A stretch of 6,979 bases of DNA from Bacteroidetes bacterium QS_8_64_10 (GTDB lineage Bacteria > Bacteroidota > Rhodothermia > Rhodothermales > Salinibacteraceae): NCBI GenBank assembly GCA_003022505.1, contig PXTQ01000047.1, forward strand, positions 1 through 6,979, in the 5' to 3' direction. Positions 6,078 through 6,979 of this stretch are shown piece after piece. The first letter of the stretch is position 1. The number at the start of each line of letters is the position of its first letter. The translations under genes and the position numbers were made by a program. The notes under the pieces are model-generated. The model ran no database searches, was not told the DNA's origin, and saw only the letters and a list, made by a program, of their open reading frames with translations.

Positions 6078-6104
6078 CGCAGAGGTCGCACAGAGCGCAA
6101 AGGA
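6078..6104 (+). repeat. 9-base tandem repeat, three units
   Basis: Three consecutive degenerate units read CGCAGAGGT, CGCACAGAG and CGCAAAGGA. They lie between the lysC-lysA start and the dehydrogenase gene. The CGCARAG theme resembles short extragenic tandem sequences that I recall from unrelated bacterial genomes, but I could not check this. The period is seen directly; the role is unknown. Confidence 0.5.
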
Positions 6105-6118
6105 AGAGTCTACGAAAC

Positions 6119-6144
6119 TGTGAAGCTGTCTGATAAACAGAAAG
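6119..6144 (-). repeat. Dispersed motif, diverged copy C
   Basis: On the minus strand this begins CTTTCTGTTTATC and ends ACAGCTTCACA. It aligns without gaps to copy B with 19 of 26 matches, including the ACAGCTTC core. It also contains CTGT and ACAG as a small inverted repeat. The reduced identity makes kinship plausible but not certain. Confidence 0.4.
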
Positions 6145-6203
6145 GAGCCGAGCGTCGGATATTTTCCACCCAGCAGCCGCATATACTGAGCCGCGAACGG
6201 GTT

Positions 6204-6231
6204 GCCGTCCGCTGTCTGCGGTCCACCGTCC
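6204..6231 (+). repeat. Degenerate 7-base tandem repeat, four units
   Basis: Four exact-length units follow each other: GCCGTCC, GCTGTCT, GCGGTCC, ACCGTCC. The block abuts the stop codon of the alcohol dehydrogenase gene (6232-6234), so it is the first thing transcribed after that gene. It resembles the three-unit block at 2212-2232, also placed shortly after a gene end and in the company of the AAACAGCTT motif. Confidence 0.5.
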
Positions 6232-6979
6232 TCATGGAACGAGCACCACACGGAAGCGCGCCTCGTTGTTGATCATCCGGTCGTACGCCTCGGAAGCATC
6301 CTCCAGCGCAAACGTTTCGATCTTCGGGCGCACGTCCGAGAGCGCGCTGAAGCGAAGCGTATCCTCCGAGTCGTCGGCTGAGCCGCTGGGCCACCCGCTG
6401 ACCGCCTGCCGCCCCTGAATGAGCGCCATGGGCGACACCTCGATGGGATCGCCGATGGCCGCCACGATGACGAGGTGGCCGTTGCGCCCGAGGCCGCCCG
6501 TGACCGACGAGATGGCGTCCGCGCTCGGCGCGGTCGCCAGGATGACGCTCGCCCCGCCCAGGTCCGTGAGCGTCTCCGCCGGGTCGTGCGCTTCGGTGTC
6601 GATGAAGTGATCCGCGCCGAGGTCTTCGGCCAGGTCGGCCTTGTCTGTGCCGCGCGAGAGCGCCGCCACCTCGCAGCCCGCCTTCTCGGCGTACTGCACG
6701 GCCAGGTGCCCCAGCCCGCCGATGCCCTGTACTGCTACCAGGTCGCCGGGCCGCGCGCCGCTGTTGCGCAACGCGTTGTAGGTGGTGATGCCCGCACACA
6801 GGAGCGGCGCGGCGTCTTTCGCGTCCAGAGCATCCGGCATCCGCGCGACGGCCTCCTGCGGCGCAGTCATGTACTTCGCGTAGCCGCCGTCGAAGGAGAT
6901 GCCCGTCACCTGCGCGTTCTCGCAGTTCACGAAGTCGCCCTCGCGGCACGGCTCGCACTCGAAGCAGTGTCCGCCGTGC
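6232..6979 (-). CDS. Zinc-dependent alcohol dehydrogenase (N-terminus missing)
   Basis: The C-terminal 248 residues of a medium-chain zinc dehydrogenase are visible; about 90-100 N-terminal residues, with the first catalytic zinc ligands, lie past the right edge. At the edge is the structural zinc lobe, with four cysteines spaced C-x2-C-x2-C-x7-C (visible residues 5, 8, 11, 19). Cys61 in PLLCAGITTY is the expected last catalytic zinc ligand. The Rossmann nucleotide-binding motif GIGGLG lies at 85-90, followed by ALSRGTDK, where the Arg might favour NADP(H). The enzyme would interconvert alcohols and aldehydes in the cytoplasm; the substrate cannot be told. The reading frame is open to the edge, so the internal GTG near 6930 is not the start. 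It lies upstream of lysC-lysA in the same direction with a 199-base gap. Confidence 0.92.
   Translation of the reverse strand, partial: HGGHCFECEPCREGDFVNCENAQVTGISFDGGYAKYMTAPQEAVARMPDALDAKDAAPLLCAGITTYNALRNSGARPGDLVAVQGIGGLGHLAVQYAEKAGCEVAALSRGTDKADLAEDLGADHFIDTEAHDPAETLTDLGGASVILATAPSADAISSVTGGLGRNGHLVIVAAIGDPIEVSPMALIQGRQAVSGWPSGSADDSEDTLRFSALSDVRPKIETFALEDASEAYDRMINNEARFRVVLVP

Noticed and set aside
6033..6231. Possible lysine riboswitch upstream of lysC-lysA
   Set aside because: The stretch is taken up by short repeats and only a simple hairpin is near the start; no L-box-like multi-helix core could be recognised.
6057..6251. A 64-codon minus-strand frame between dehydrogenase and lysC-lysA
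   Set aside because: It is made of the 7-base, 9-base and dispersed repeats and overlaps the end of the dehydrogenase gene; no domain or start signal supports it.

Overview
The window looks like a piece of a chromosome from a GC-rich member of the Rhodothermota/Bacteroidota side of the tree (Salinibacter/Rubricoccus-like). This is an inference. It rests on the general look of the 16S rRNA 5' half, the fused aspartokinase/diaminopimelate decarboxylase, the missing Shine-Dalgarno sequences in front of the intact genes, and an outer-membrane beta-barrel remnant ending in phenylalanine. A 16S alignment would settle the placement.

Layout, left to right. Positions 1-588 hold the 5' part of a 16S rRNA gene on the minus strand; its 3' part lies outside the window. 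About 610 bases of rRNA leader follow (589 to about 1200). They contain several hairpins, two boxA-like antitermination elements, a boxB-like hairpin directly in front of the promoter-proximal boxA, and a candidate Bacteroidota-type promoter (1202-1231) that almost touches the next gene. Diverging from it on the plus strand is an alkaline-phosphatase-superfamily metalloenzyme (1241-2176). Next comes a short repeat-bearing gap, then a decayed outer-membrane beta-barrel gene on the minus strand (2237-2675), then a plus-strand NUDIX hydrolase of the ADP-ribose pyrophosphatase type (2812-3357). The NUDIX gene converges, with only 23 bases between stop codons, on a large minus-strand gene for a bifunctional aspartokinase/diaminopimelate decarboxylase (3381-6032). 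A 199-base gap with three kinds of short repeats separates it from a zinc-dependent alcohol dehydrogenase (6232-6979, minus strand), whose N-terminus runs off the right edge.

How the parts relate. I see no multi-gene pathway operon. The genes are mostly single units in divergent or convergent arrangement: housekeeping rRNA, lysine/diaminopimelate synthesis with its first and last steps on one polypeptide, nucleotide-sugar clean-up, and a redox enzyme. The dehydrogenase and the lysine gene lie in the same direction 199 bases apart and could share a transcript, but nothing shows that they do.

I did not find a new defence, mobile or CRISPR-type system. The signals least explained by known genes are in the non-coding DNA: the structured rRNA leader, including an inverted repeat in which leader bases could pair with the first bases of mature 16S, and a set of short interspersed and tandem motifs (a 27-base motif with AAACAGCTT, 7-base tandem units, 9-base tandem units) recurring between genes. 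All pairings and repeats were found by eye; no folding, alignment or database search was run.
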